DNA of 64,000 nucleotides from Streptomyces griseosporeus (lineage in GTDB: Bacteria; Actinomycetota; Actinomycetes; Streptomycetales; Streptomycetaceae): positions 610,939 to 674,938 of the forward strand of contig NZ_BNBR01000005.1 of the NCBI RefSeq assembly GCF_014656055.1. The letters run 5' to 3'. The notes under the pieces are model-generated. The model was not told the origin of the DNA and searched no databases. It worked only from the letters and a program-made list of their open reading frames with translations. This document shows positions 1 through 8,483 of this stretch, piece by piece. The stretch's first letter is position 1. Every line of letters starts with the position of its first letter. A program made the position numbers and the translations under genes.

Positions 1-53
1 CCTCCGGGCGGAGGGCGCCCCTCGTCGTCGTTCAGCCGGCCGGCCGGGGAGGC

Positions 54-2363
54 TTACGGGAACTTCCCGCCGTTGCCGTTCCCGCCGCCGTTCTCGTTGC
101 CCTGGATGAAGCCCTCGGGGAGCGTGAACGTGGGCTGCGGGTCTGTGCCGCCGGTCGTGCCGCCGGTGTCCGTGCCTCCGGTGTCGGTGCCGCCGATCAG
201 GCCGCCGATGAGACCGCCGTTGCCATGGCCGTTGCCCGGCTTGTCGTCGCCGTTGCCGCCGCCGTCGTGATCGCGCCCCTTGTCCTTGTCCTGCTCGGGG
301 TCGGGGATGTTGATCAGGTTGAAGTCCGGCGCGGGCCGGCCGTCCAGCGCGCCGGCCATCATGCTCTTCCAGATCGGTCCGGGGACCTCACCGCCGTACA
401 CCTTGTCGTGCCAGACGCCGCCGATGGAGATCTGCTGCATCTTCCGGTCGTGGGCCGGGTCGCCGACCCACACCGCGCCGGCCATGTTGGGCGTGTACCC
501 GACGAACCAGGCCGAGTAGCGCTCGTCCGTCGTACCCGTCTTACCGGCGCTGGGGCGGCTGCCGAGACCCGCCTGCCGGCCCGTGCCGTCCTCGACGACG
601 CCCCGCAGGAGCGTGTTGATCGTGTCGGCGGTGGTCTCGGACATCGCGCGCGAGCAGGTCGACTTCGGGACCGGCAGCGACTTGGTCTGGTCGCCGATGC
701 GCTGGCTGATCGACTCGATGGCGACGGGCGTGCAGTACATGCCGCGCGAGGCGAAGGTCGCATACGCGTTCGCCATGGTCAGGGGGGACATCACCGCGGT
801 GCCGAGGGCGAGTGAGGGGCTCTGGTCCAGCGCGCGGCCGTCGGCCCGCTCGACGCCCATCTTCTTCGTCATGTCGATCACCGGGCAGATGCCGATGTCT
901 CCGATCATCTCCACGAAGTAGGTGTTGACCGACTTGGCCATCGCCTCCTTCATGGCGTACGGGCCCGACTCGGACTCGTTCTCGTTGGTCAGGGTCTCGC
1001 CCTTGAGGTTCTGCCACGTCTTGCCGTCGCACGCCTGGACAGGGCTCGGGTACTCCATCTTGTACGGCGAGCCGTAGACCTTCGTCGCCGGCATGCCGCC
1101 CTCGATGGCGGCGGCGGCCACGAACGGCTTGAAGGTGGAACCGGGCTGGTACCCGATGCCGCCGCCCTGCGCCCGGTCGACCGAGAGGTTGATCTGCGTC
1201 TCGTTCTTGCCGAAGCCGTACGGCCGGGACTGGCCCATGGCGAGGATCTTGCCGGTGCCGGGCTCGACGATGCTGGCGGCGGTCGCCACCTCGTCGTCCT
1301 TGTAGACGTGCTCCTTGACCGAGTCCTGGAGCGAGTCCTGGGCCTGCGGGTCGAGGGTGGTACGGATGGTCAGGCCGCCCTGGTTCCAGATCTTGGCGCG
1401 GGCCGCGCGGGTCTTGCCGAAGACCGGGTCGGTGAGGAAGATCTCGCGGACGTAGTCGCAGAAGAAGCCGGCGCCCTTCACGGCGGTGATGCAGCCGTTC
1501 TTGGGCTTGCTGACCTTCAGGCCGAGCGGCTGCTTCTTCGCCTGGTCGGCGTCGGCCTGGGAGATGTCACCGACCTCGGCCATGCGCTGCAGGACGACGT
1601 TGCGCCGCTTGGTGGCCTCCGCCTCGTCGTTGACCGGGTCGTACCGGCTGGGGGACTGCACGATGCCGGCCAGCAGGGCGGCCTCGGGGAGGGTGAGGTC
1701 CTTGGCGTGCTTGGAGAAGTAGCGCTGGGCCGCGGCCTCGACGCCGTAGGCCTGCTCGCCGAAGAACGTGATGTTCAGGTAGTTCTCGAGGATCCGCTTC
1801 TTGCCCAGCTCCTCCTCGACCTGGATCGCGTACTTCAGCTCGCGGATCTTGCGGCCGATGGTCTGCTGGGTGGCCTGGGCGACCTTGGTGGGGTCGTCGC
1901 CGGCCTCCTCCACGAAGACGTTCTTCACGTACTGCTGGGTCAGCGTGGACGCGCCCTGGGCCACGCCGCCGCTCTGCGCGTTCTTGTTCAGCGCGCGCAG
2001 GACACCCTTGAGGTCGATCGCGCCGTGCTGGTAGAAGCGCGAGTCCTCGATCGCGACGATCGCCTTCTGCATGTACGGCGAGATGTTCTTCAGCGGCACG
2101 ACCGTGCGGTCGCGGGAGAAGACCGTGGCGATCTGGCCGCCGTCGGCGTCGAGGATGGTGGTGCGCTGGCTCAGCGGTGGCGTCTTCATGTTCACGGGGA
2201 GCTCGTCGAAGCTCTCCACCGATCCCTTGGCGGCCAGGCCCAGCGCGCCGACGGCGGGCATCGCGATGCCGGCCAGCACCGCTCCGGCGAGCACACTGAC
2301 ACCGAGGAACTTGGCGGCCTGCTGCGTTGGCGACAGACCACCGCCCGAGCGCTTCTTTGGCAT
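54..2363 (-). CDS. Class A penicillin-binding protein (transglycosylase/transpeptidase), PonA2-like
   Basis: Bifunctional peptidoglycan synthase of 769 aa that polymerises lipid II and cross-links the glycan strands outside the membrane. A single N-terminal membrane anchor lies at about residues 15-45. The GT51 domain shows catalytic Glu106 in AIEDSRFYQHG, then QGASTLTQQYVKN. The transpeptidase domain has the SxxK serine at about 408 (PGSTFKPF), SVN, and KTGTT at about 607. The C-terminal 70 residues are a Gly/Asp/Asn/Thr-rich tail (GGTDTGG repeats), common in actinobacterial PBPs. It lies divergent to wblA, matching the ponA2-whiB4 pairing of mycobacteria. The ATG start has no strong Shine-Dalgarno sequence, but it precedes a basic N-terminus typical of the family. 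Family assignment is secure; the paralogue name is inferred from synteny. Confidence 0.95.
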   Translation of the reverse strand: MPKKRSGGGLSPTQQAAKFLGVSVLAGAVLAGIAMPAVGALGLAAKGSVESFDELPVNMKTPPLSQRTTILDADGGQIATVFSRDRTVVPLKNISPYMQKAIVAIEDSRFYQHGAIDLKGVLRALNKNAQSGGVAQGASTLTQQYVKNVFVEEAGDDPTKVAQATQQTIGRKIRELKYAIQVEEELGKKRILENYLNITFFGEQAYGVEAAAQRYFSKHAKDLTLPEAALLAGIVQSPSRYDPVNDEAEATKRRNVVLQRMAEVGDISQADADQAKKQPLGLKVSKPKNGCITAVKGAGFFCDYVREIFLTDPVFGKTRAARAKIWNQGGLTIRTTLDPQAQDSLQDSVKEHVYKDDEVATAASIVEPGTGKILAMGQSRPYGFGKNETQINLSVDRAQGGGIGYQPGSTFKPFVAAAAIEGGMPATKVYGSPYKMEYPSPVQACDGKTWQNLKGETLTNENESESGPYAMKEAMAKSVNTYFVEMIGDIGICPVIDMTKKMGVERADGRALDQSPSLALGTAVMSPLTMANAYATFASRGMYCTPVAIESISQRIGDQTKSLPVPKSTCSRAMSETTADTINTLLRGVVEDGTGRQAGLGSRPSAGKTGTTDERYSAWFVGYTPNMAGAVWVGDPAHDRKMQQISIGGVWHDKVYGGEVPGPIWKSMMAGALDGRPAPDFNLINIPDPEQDKDKGRDHDGGGNGDDKPGNGHGNGGLIGGLIGGTDTGGTDTGGTTGGTDPQPTFTLPEGFIQGNENGGGNGNGGKFP

Positions 2364-2988
2364 GAGGGCAGCCTAATCCGTACTCCAGAGCCTTCCGAAG
2401 GAGCGGTCGCTCCTCGGTATGTTCGCGACCGGTCGGCGGTGCGCCCACCGCTGCTACGTCTACCCCCTGGTCGGCGGCCATGCCGACGCCCGTGCTCCAA
2501 TCGGCCCCGGCGGTCGGCGCGCCGCCCTCCGGCCCGCCCGGAACCGGACGTGTCCCGCCTCGCCGATGACGGCGCGGCAAAGTGAGGGCGGCGGGGTTCG
2601 CATTCGCCGGACACGCGTGCAGGCCTTGGCCTAAGCTGCTCTCAACTGTCACAGCAGTGCGGTCACGTATCAATACGTCCGGCGACCCCGAATCGTTCCG
2701 GAGGTACCCGACTTTCTGGTGGGGACGTGTCCGAATCCGCCTCGTGTGTCATCCGTCGTCCGTTGTGACGCGGCGCGACTGCCCCGTTTTGCCGGGATGA
2801 TCACGCATGTCGCCACCTCACTCCCCCGGGTGATCTGCCGCTTACCCATAGTCCGTTCGGACCATTCAAGATTGGGCCCGCTGGGGGTGTTGCGCTGTCC
2901 CCACCTTCCGTAACGTCCTCAACTGGCGGCGGTGAATATGCCGCTGCCGCCGTGGGGGAGCCTCGATTCGGGAGAGGACGGCGCCGGT
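2364..2988. other. Divergent intergenic region between the PBP gene and wblA
   Basis: This 625-bp gap has no credible gene; ORFs across it lack RBS and family resemblance. GC falls towards the right end. It should hold the promoters of both flanking genes. The perfect short palindrome at 2851-2862 is listed separately. An upstream in-frame GTG (2932) or ATG (2938) would extend WblA into this region, but neither has a good RBS. Confidence 0.5.
2851..2862. promoter_or_regulatory. Short palindrome upstream of wblA, possible operator
   Basis: The sequence GTCCGTTCGGAC is a 5-2-5 inverted repeat 127 bp before the chosen wblA start, in the locally AT-richer part of the long intergenic region. wblA is under heavy developmental control in Streptomyces, so an operator here is plausible. 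No specific regulator is recognised. Confidence 0.3.
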
Positions 2989-3327
2989 ATGGGCTGGGTA
3001 ACCGACTGGAGTGCGCAGGCGGCCTGCCGCACTACCGATCCGGATGAACTGTTCGTTCAAGGAGCAGCGCAGAACAGGGCCAAGGCGGTGTGCACCGGAT
3101 GCCCGGTGCGGACCGAGTGCCTGGCCGACGCGCTGGACAACCGCGTCGAGTTCGGCGTGTGGGGAGGCATGACGGAGCGGGAGCGCCGCGCACTGCTGCG
3201 CAGGCGGCCGACCGTCACCTCGTGGCGCCGGCTCCTGGAGACCGCGCGCACGGAGTACGAGCGCGGCGTGGGCATCGTGCCGCTCGACGACGACCAGGTG
3301 TACGAGAACTACGCGGCGGTGAGCTGA
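2989..3327 (+). CDS. wblA: WhiB-family iron-sulfur regulator WblA
   Basis: WhiB-like protein of 112 aa that coordinates a [4Fe-4S] cluster and acts with the principal sigma factor as a redox-sensitive pleiotropic regulator of Streptomyces development and antibiotic production. The four cysteines follow the C-xn-CxxC-x5-C pattern (AAC, then KAVCTGCPVRTEC), followed by the GVWGGMTERERR turn and a basic C-terminal half. The ATG at 2989 has a GGGAGAGG about 12 nt upstream and gives the length I recall for WblA (112 aa). An upstream GTG at 2932 would add 19 residues without a good RBS. The PBP-wblA-ArsA pair context equals M. tuberculosis ponA2-whiB4-Rv3680-Rv3679. Confidence 0.93.
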   Translation: MGWVTDWSAQAACRTTDPDELFVQGAAQNRAKAVCTGCPVRTECLADALDNRVEFGVWGGMTERERRALLRRRPTVTSWRRLLETARTEYERGVGIVPLDDDQVYENYAAVS

Positions 3328-3462
3328 GGCCACCTCTCGGCGTCCACGGGCTCGGCGACCGCCACGTCCGCGCGACGACACCGACACGCTTCGGCGCGGG
3401 TCCACGCCCGCGCAGCACCGCCGTACCCGCGCGGCACCGCGCGGGCGGTCACCGACGTGGGC

Positions 3463-4968
3463 TCACGCCCCCGCCCCGGCCGGGCCCTCGCTGCTTTCCG
3501 GCAGCTCCGGGCGGTTGGCCGCGAGGCGGTTTCCGATGTCCCGCAGGCCCGCGAGGTCGTGTACGTCGCCGGGCAGCGCGGCCACTTCGGCCACCGCGAC
3601 CTCGGGGTGCAGCGCGGTGAAACGGTCACGGGTGCGCCGCTCGCGGGAGAGCAGCTGCATCCGCTCGGCGTGCAGCCGCAGCAGCCCCGCGGTCAGCTCG
3701 TCGACGCCGCCGTCCGCGCGGTCCGGGTGATCCGTGGCGCGCGTGCCGTCCGCCGTATCAGCCGCCGCATCGTCAGCTGCCGCGTCCGCAGCCGCCGTAT
3801 CGTCCGCAGCCGTGTCAGCCGCCGTATCGTCCGCACGCTCCGTGGCCGCCTCCGTGGCGGGGGAGCCGGGGCCGGAGGTCGACGCGGGTGCGGAGGGTTC
3901 CGCGTGATCTGAACTGCCGTACGTGTCGGGAGAGTTACGAAGTCCAGCTTTCCCGCCGTCCTGATCCACAATGCGGCGCTCGTCAAGATTTTCCGCGGCG
4001 GCGAGCGCCCGCTCGGCCGACAGCTGGGCGGCGCCGCTGCCGTGCACCCGGTTGAGCACCAGACCGGCCAGCGGCATCCTCTCCGCCGCCAGCCGCTCGA
4101 CGAAGTACGCCGCCTCCCGCAGCGCGTCCCGCTCCGGCGCCGCCACCACCAGGAACGCGGTCCCCGGCGCCTGGAGCAGCTTGTACGTGGCGTCCGCGCG
4201 GGTGCGGAACCCGCCGAAGGTGGTGTCCATCGCCGCCACGAACGTCTGGACGTCCTTCAGCAGCTGACCGCCGAGCAGCTTGCCGAGCGTGCCGGTCATC
4301 ATCGACATGCCGACGTTCAGGAACTTCATCCCGGCCCGCCCGCCCAGCTTGGCCGGCGCGGTCAGCAGCCGGATCAGCCGGCCGTCGAGGAAGGAACCGA
4401 GCCGCTTGGGCGCGTCCAGGAAGTCCAGCGCGGAGCGCGAGGGCGGGGTGTCGACGACGATGAGGTCCCACTCGTCCCGCGCCCGCAGCTGCCCCAGCTT
4501 CTCCATCGCCATGTACTCCTGCGTGCCCGCGAAGCCCGCCGAGAGCGACTGGTAGAAGGGGTTGCCCAGGATCGCGGCGGCCCGCTCGGGATCCGCGTGC
4601 GCCTCGACGATCTCGTCGAAGGTGCGCTTCATGTCGAGCATCATCGCGTGCAGCTCGCCGCCCGCGGCGTCCTCGATGCCCTTCACCCGGCGCGGCACGT
4701 TGTCCAGCGAGTCGATGCCCATGGACTGGGCGAGCCGGCGGGCCGGGTCGATGGTGAGGACGACGACCTTGCGGCCCCGCTCGGCGGCGCGCAGGCCGAG
4801 CGCCGCCGCCGTGGTCGTCTTGCCGACGCCGCCCGAGCCGCAGCACACCACGATCCGGGTCTTCGGGTCGTCCAGCAGCGGGTCGAGGTCGAGCACGCGC
4901 GCGGGGGAGAGACGGTGACGGGTGCCCTCCCGCGCGCCCTCCTGGGCCAGGGCCGGCTCCGGACTCAT
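3463..4968 (-). CDS. ArsA/Get3-type ATPase, second of a pair (Rv3679/Rv3680-like)
   Basis: P-loop ATPase of the SIMIBI class, 501 aa. The nucleotide-binding loop is CGSGGVGKTT at residues 43-52, followed by DTPPSRSALDF in the switch region. The usual deviant-Walker signature lysine (KGGxGK) is replaced by Ser45 here, while the upstream paralogue keeps it, so the two probably act as an asymmetric heterodimer. About 350-425 is a low-complexity Ala/Asp/Thr linker (AADDTAAADAAADDAAAD). After it comes a conserved helical tail (LHAERMQLLSRERRTRDRFTALHP). Its ATG overlaps the stop of the upstream ATPase (ATGA at 4965-4968), so the two are translationally coupled. In mycobacteria the pair is encoded beside whiB4. 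The substrate here is unknown. Confidence 0.9.
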   Translation of the reverse strand: MSPEPALAQEGAREGTRHRLSPARVLDLDPLLDDPKTRIVVCCGSGGVGKTTTAAALGLRAAERGRKVVVLTIDPARRLAQSMGIDSLDNVPRRVKGIEDAAGGELHAMMLDMKRTFDEIVEAHADPERAAAILGNPFYQSLSAGFAGTQEYMAMEKLGQLRARDEWDLIVVDTPPSRSALDFLDAPKRLGSFLDGRLIRLLTAPAKLGGRAGMKFLNVGMSMMTGTLGKLLGGQLLKDVQTFVAAMDTTFGGFRTRADATYKLLQAPGTAFLVVAAPERDALREAAYFVERLAAERMPLAGLVLNRVHGSGAAQLSAERALAAAENLDERRIVDQDGGKAGLRNSPDTYGSSDHAEPSAPASTSGPGSPATEAATERADDTAADTAADDTAAADAAADDAAADTADGTRATDHPDRADGGVDELTAGLLRLHAERMQLLSRERRTRDRFTALHPEVAVAEVAALPGDVHDLAGLRDIGNRLAANRPELPESSEGPAGAGA

Positions 4969-5942
4969 GACATCCCCTGCTTCCGCAGCTCGGTGGCGAG
5001 TTCGTACAGGCCCGCCAGGTCCATGCCCTCGGCGAGCAGCGGCAGTTCGTGCAGCGGCAGGCCCAGCTCGCCGAGGACCGCCCGCTGCTCGTGCTCCAGC
5101 GCGTACCGCTCGGCGTATTCCTCGGCCTGGCGCAGCAGCGGGTCCACCAGCCGCTCCGCGTGCCCGCCGCGCCGCGCCCCGCCGAGCCCGGCCGCCGACA
5201 GCGAACGGGCCACGGCCGTACGAGGTGTGCTGCGGACGAGTTCCAGCTCGGCGGCGTCCAACACCTCCGGCCGCACCATGTTCACGATGACCCGGCCCAC
5301 CGGCAGCCTGGCCGCGCGCAGTTCGGCGATGCCGTCGGCGGTCTCCTGGACCGGCATCTCCTCCAGCAGCGTCACCAGGTGCACGGCCGTCTCCGCCGAC
5401 TTCAGCACCCGCATCACGGCCTGCGCCTGATTGTGTATCGGGCCGATCTTCGCCAGGCCCGCCACCTCGTCGTTGACGTTGAGGAAGCGGGTGATGCGGC
5501 CCGTGGGCGGCGCGTCCATGACCACGTAGTCATAGACGAAACGTCCTGACTTGTCCTTTCTGCGCACCGCCTCGCACGCCTTGCCGGTGAGGAGTACGTC
5601 CCTCAGTCCGGGCGCGATGGTGGTGGCGAAGTCGATCGCGCCGAGCTTCTTCAGCGCCCGGCCCGCGCCGCCCAGCTTGTAGAACATCTGGAGGTAGTCC
5701 AGAAGGGCCAGTTCGGGATCTATGGCCAGGGCGAACACCTCGCCGCCCCCTGGCGCGACGGCGATCTTCCGCTCCTCATAAGGCAGCGCCTCCGTCTCGA
5801 AGAGCTGTGCGATGCCCTGCCGGCCCTCGACCTCGACGAGAAGCGTCCGCTTCCCCTCCGTCGCGAGGGCCAGCGCGAGGGCGGCGGCGACCGTCGTCTT
5901 TCCGGTCCCGCCCTTGCCGCTGACGACCTGGAGCCTGCTCAC
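4965..5942 (-). CDS. ArsA/Get3-type ATPase, first of a pair (Rv3680-like)
   Basis: SIMIBI ATPase, 325 aa from the GTG at 5942. It begins VSRLQVVSGKGGTGKTT, with the intact deviant Walker A and signature Lys10. Later come DYVVMDAPPTGRITRF (switch) and VIVNMVRP. An in-frame ORF extends upstream to 6101, but its extra 53 residues are unlike the family and would overlap the divergent DUF4177 gene. The gene is the promoter-proximal member of the two-gene operon running to 3463. Proteins of this type are soluble and form dimers; in mycobacteria the orthologous pair has been linked to carbon-source and nitric oxide tolerance (recalled, not shown here). Confidence 0.9.
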   Translation of the reverse strand: MSRLQVVSGKGGTGKTTVAAALALALATEGKRTLLVEVEGRQGIAQLFETEALPYEERKIAVAPGGGEVFALAIDPELALLDYLQMFYKLGGAGRALKKLGAIDFATTIAPGLRDVLLTGKACEAVRRKDKSGRFVYDYVVMDAPPTGRITRFLNVNDEVAGLAKIGPIHNQAQAVMRVLKSAETAVHLVTLLEEMPVQETADGIAELRAARLPVGRVIVNMVRPEVLDAAELELVRSTPRTAVARSLSAAGLGGARRGGHAERLVDPLLRQAEEYAERYALEHEQRAVLGELGLPLHELPLLAEGMDLAGLYELATELRKQGMS

Positions 5943-5985
5943 GTCTTCGAGCGTAACCAGTCCGTGCCGCGCACGGACGGGAGGC

Positions 5986-5994
5986 TGTGGATAA
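5986..5994 (-). promoter_or_regulatory. DnaA-box-like nonamer in a divergent intergenic region
   Basis: The minus strand reads TTATCCACA, identical to the classical strong DnaA box. It lies between the ArsA pair and the DUF4177-like gene, so it is a single extragenic site rather than an origin cluster. A role as a transcriptional DnaA target is only inferred. Confidence 0.35.
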
Positions 5995-6059
5995 CACCCC
6001 AGGAACACCGCTCGCGGTCGGCCGGCTGCCCCACCGGCCACAGCGGCTACAGTCGCCCC

Positions 6060-6221
6060 ATGAAGAAGTGGGAATACGCCACCGTGCCGCTGCTCGTCCA
6101 CGCCACGAAGCAGATCCTGGACACCTGGGGCGAGGACGGCTGGGAGCTCGTCCAGGTCGTGCCCGGCCCCAACAACCCCGAGCAGCTGGTGGCCTACCTG
6201 AAGCGGGAGAAGCAGGCATGA
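6060..6221 (+). CDS. Small DUF4177-like protein
   Basis: 53-aa cytosolic protein (MKKWEYATVPLLVHATKQIL...). It has the W-E-Y start and the DGWELVQVVPGP core typical of DUF4177 small proteins; function unknown. The stop codon overlaps the ATG of the following RidA-like gene by 4 bp (ATGA), so the two are translationally coupled. It is divergent from the ArsA-pair operon with about 117 bp between start codons. Confidence 0.85.
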   Translation: MKKWEYATVPLLVHATKQILDTWGEDGWELVQVVPGPNNPEQLVAYLKREKQA

Positions 6222-6682
6222 GCGCGGTCGAGGCGAAGCTCGCCGAACTCGGACTGACCCTGCCGGAGGTCGTGCCGCCGCTGGCCGCCTACCAGCCGGC
6301 GGTCCAGTCGGGGCCGTACGTGTACACGGCCGGCCAGCTGCCGATGGTCGAGGGCAAGCTGCCCGTCACCGGCAAGGTCGGTGCCGAGGTCACGCCCGAG
6401 GAGGCCAAGGACCTGGCCCGCACCTGCGCGCTGAACGCGCTCGCCGCGGTCAAGTCCGTCGCCGGTGACCTGGACCGCGTCGCGCGCGTGGTGAAGGTCG
6501 TCGGCTTCGTCGCCTCCGCGGCCGACTTCACCGGGCAGCCCGCCGTCCTCAACGGCGCCAGCGAACTCCTCGGCGCGGTCTTCGGCGACAAGGGCGTGCA
6601 CGCGCGCAGCGCGGTCGGCGTGGCGGTGCTGCCGCTGGACGCGCCGGTGGAGGTCGAGGTCCAGGTCGAGCTGGCCCCCTGA
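6218..6682 (+). CDS. RidA-family (YjgF/YER057c/UK114) protein
   Basis: 154-aa member of the RidA superfamily, whose archetype hydrolyses reactive enamine/imine intermediates. Seen here: QSGPYVYTAGQLPMVEGKLPVTGKVG (N-terminal strand region), the LNALAAVKSVAGDLDRVARVVKV helix-strand, and HARSAVGVAVLPLDAPVEVEVQVEL, which carries the conserved Arg of the active-site cleft. It belongs to the longer variant (about 150 aa) rather than canonical 130-aa RidA, so deaminase activity is not assured. It is coupled to the small upstream gene. Its stop codon lies in a three-copy tandem repeat (6677-6732). Confidence 0.9.
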   Translation: MSAVEAKLAELGLTLPEVVPPLAAYQPAVQSGPYVYTAGQLPMVEGKLPVTGKVGAEVTPEEAKDLARTCALNALAAVKSVAGDLDRVARVVKVVGFVASAADFTGQPAVLNGASELLGAVFGDKGVHARSAVGVAVLPLDAPVEVEVQVELAP

Positions 6683-6732
6683 GGTCCCTTCCGGGGGCCC
6701 TGAGGTCCCTCCCCGTAGGCCCTGAGCGCCCC
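6677..6732 (+). repeat. Stop-codon-anchored imperfect tandem repeat after the RidA-like gene
   Basis: The element CCCTGAGGTCCCT occurs at 6677 and 6698, and a partial CCCTGAG occurs at about 6720, giving a period of 21-22 bp. The TGA of the first copy is the stop codon of the RidA-like gene. Confidence 0.75.
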
Positions 6733-6783
6733 CGCTCTCGATCACCTCTCGAACATTCGCCCAGCACGGGATAGCCTCCGGCC

Positions 6784-7656
6784 ATGGCGAATGGGCAGTG
6801 GTATCCACCGGAATGGCCGGACCGGATCCGCGCGCTCGCGGCCGGCACCCTCACGCCGGTCGCGGCCCGGCGCGCGGCGACGGTGATGCTCCTGCGGGAC
6901 ACCGACGGCGGCCCCGCCGTCCACATGCTGCGCCGACGCGCCTCCATGGCCTTCGCCGGAGGCGCGTACGCCTACCCCGGCGGCGGCGTCGACCCGCGCG
7001 ACGACGACCATCTGGTGCGCTGGGCGGGCCCCACGCGCGCGTGGTGGGCGCAGCGGCTCGGTGTCGACGACGAGACGGAGGCCCAGGCCATCGTCTGCGC
7101 GGCGGTCCGCGAGACCTACGAGGAGGCCGGCGTCCTGCTGGCCGGCCCCGCCCCGGACACCGTCGTCGGCGACACCACCGGCGCCGACTGGGAGGCCGAC
7201 CGCGCCGCCCTGGTCGCCCGCGAGACCTCCTTCGCCGAGTTCCTGGACCGGCGCGGCCTGGTGCTGCGCTCGGACCTGCTGGGCGCCTGGACCCGCTGGA
7301 TCACCCCCGAGTTCGAGCCGCGCCGCTACGACACCTGGTTCTTCGTCGCCTCCCTCCCGGCTGGCCAGCGCACCCGCAACGCCTCCGGCGAGGCCGACCG
7401 CACCGTGTGGATCCGGCCCGGGGACGCCGCCGACGGCTACGACAAGGGCGAGCTGCTGATGATGCCGCCCACCATCGCCACCCTGCGCCAGCTCACGCCG
7501 TACGCCACCGCCGCCGAGGCGCTGGCCGCCGCACCCGCCCGCGACCTGACGCCCGTCCTCGCCCAGGCGCGTCTGGTCGACGGCGAGGTCGTGCTGTCCT
7601 GGCCGGGCCACGACGAGTTCACCAAGCACATCCCGACCGGGGGAGCCTCCGCATGA
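6784..7656 (+). CDS. NUDIX hydrolase (long, NUDT19/Rv3678-neighbourhood type)
   Basis: 290-aa NUDIX-fold hydrolase. The nudix box is split by an insertion: GGAYAYPGGGVDP at about 60 supplies the glycine, and AAVRETYEEAGVLL at about 108-121 supplies the REx2EExG metal-binding helix. The C-terminal half (WITPEFEPRRYDTWFFVASLP) matches the larger eukaryotic-like NUDT19/NUDT7-type architecture. Substrate unknown; CoA or acyl-CoA species are possible. The ATG follows a weak RBS. It overlaps the downstream metallohydrolase by 4 bp (ATGA), suggesting a shared transcript. Confidence 0.9.
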   Translation: MANGQWYPPEWPDRIRALAAGTLTPVAARRAATVMLLRDTDGGPAVHMLRRRASMAFAGGAYAYPGGGVDPRDDDHLVRWAGPTRAWWAQRLGVDDETEAQAIVCAAVRETYEEAGVLLAGPAPDTVVGDTTGADWEADRAALVARETSFAEFLDRRGLVLRSDLLGAWTRWITPEFEPRRYDTWFFVASLPAGQRTRNASGEADRTVWIRPGDAADGYDKGELLMMPPTIATLRQLTPYATAAEALAAAPARDLTPVLAQARLVDGEVVLSWPGHDEFTKHIPTGGASA

Positions 7657-8483
7657 CCGACGCCAGCGCACTTCCCGGCCGGCCGCGCGGCGGGGTCACC
7701 ACCGGGCCCGTCACCGAGCGCGCGGTGAACGTCCTCGCGCCCAACCCGTCCGCGATGACCCTGGACGGCACGAACACCTGGATCGTCTCCGAGCCCGGCT
7801 CCGACCTCGCCGTCGTGATCGACCCGGGCCCGCTGGACGAGGGGCACCTGCGCGCGGTCGTCGACACCGCCGAGAAGGCCGGCCGGCGCGTCGCCCTCAC
7901 CCTGCTCACCCACGGCCACCCGGACCACGCCGAGGGCGCCGGCCGGTTCGCCGAGATGACCGGTACGCGCGTGCGTGCCCTCGACCCGGCGCTGCGGCTC
8001 GGTGACGAGGGCCTGTCCGCCGGGGACGTGATCACGGTCGGTGGCCTGGAGCTGCGCGTCGTACCGACCCCCGGCCACACCGCGGACTCGCTCTGCTTCC
8101 ATCTGCCGGCCGACCGGGCGGTCCTCACCGGCGACACGGTCCTCGGCCGCGGCACGACCGTCGTCGCGCACCCCGACGGCCGGCTCGGCGACTACCTGGA
8201 CTCCCTGCGCCGCCTGAGGTCCCTCACGGTCGACGACGGCGTCCACACGGTCCTGCCGGGCCACGGACCCGTCCTGGACGACGCCCAGGGCGCCGTCGAG
8301 TTCTACCTCGCCCACCGCGCCCACCGGCTCGCCCAGGTCGAGACGGCCGTCGAGGACGGCTACCGCACGCCCTCCGAGGTCGTCGCCCACGTGTACGCCG
8401 ACGTGGACCGCTCGCTGTGGCCGGCGGCGGAACTGTCGGTACGGGCCCAGCTGGAGTACCTGGAGGAGCACGGCCTGATCTAA
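7653..8483 (+). CDS. Metallo-beta-lactamase-fold hydrolase (LACTB2/RNase Z-like, Rv3677c-like)
   Basis: 276-aa MBL-fold protein. Metal ligands are visible: THGHPDH at about residues 89-95, the PGHTADS histidine at about 144, GDTVLG (aspartate) and PGHGP. The C-terminal helical domain (LAHRAHRLAQVETAV...) is that of the LACTB2-like MBL nucleases and hydrolases. Unlike secreted beta-lactamases it has no signal peptide, so it is cytosolic. It is coupled to the NUDIX gene and lies near crp, as in M. tuberculosis (Rv3677c-crp). The exact substrate is unknown. Confidence 0.9.
   Translation: MTDASALPGRPRGGVTTGPVTERAVNVLAPNPSAMTLDGTNTWIVSEPGSDLAVVIDPGPLDEGHLRAVVDTAEKAGRRVALTLLTHGHPDHAEGAGRFAEMTGTRVRALDPALRLGDEGLSAGDVITVGGLELRVVPTPGHTADSLCFHLPADRAVLTGDTVLGRGTTVVAHPDGRLGDYLDSLRRLRSLTVDDGVHTVLPGHGPVLDDAQGAVEFYLAHRAHRLAQVETAVEDGYRTPSEVVAHVYADVDRSLWPAAELSVRAQLEYLEEHGLI

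Noticed and set aside
1308..2585. 425-aa plus-strand reading frame
   Set aside because: Exact antisense shadow of the class A PBP; composition is typical third-position GC artefact and no RBS or family resemblance.
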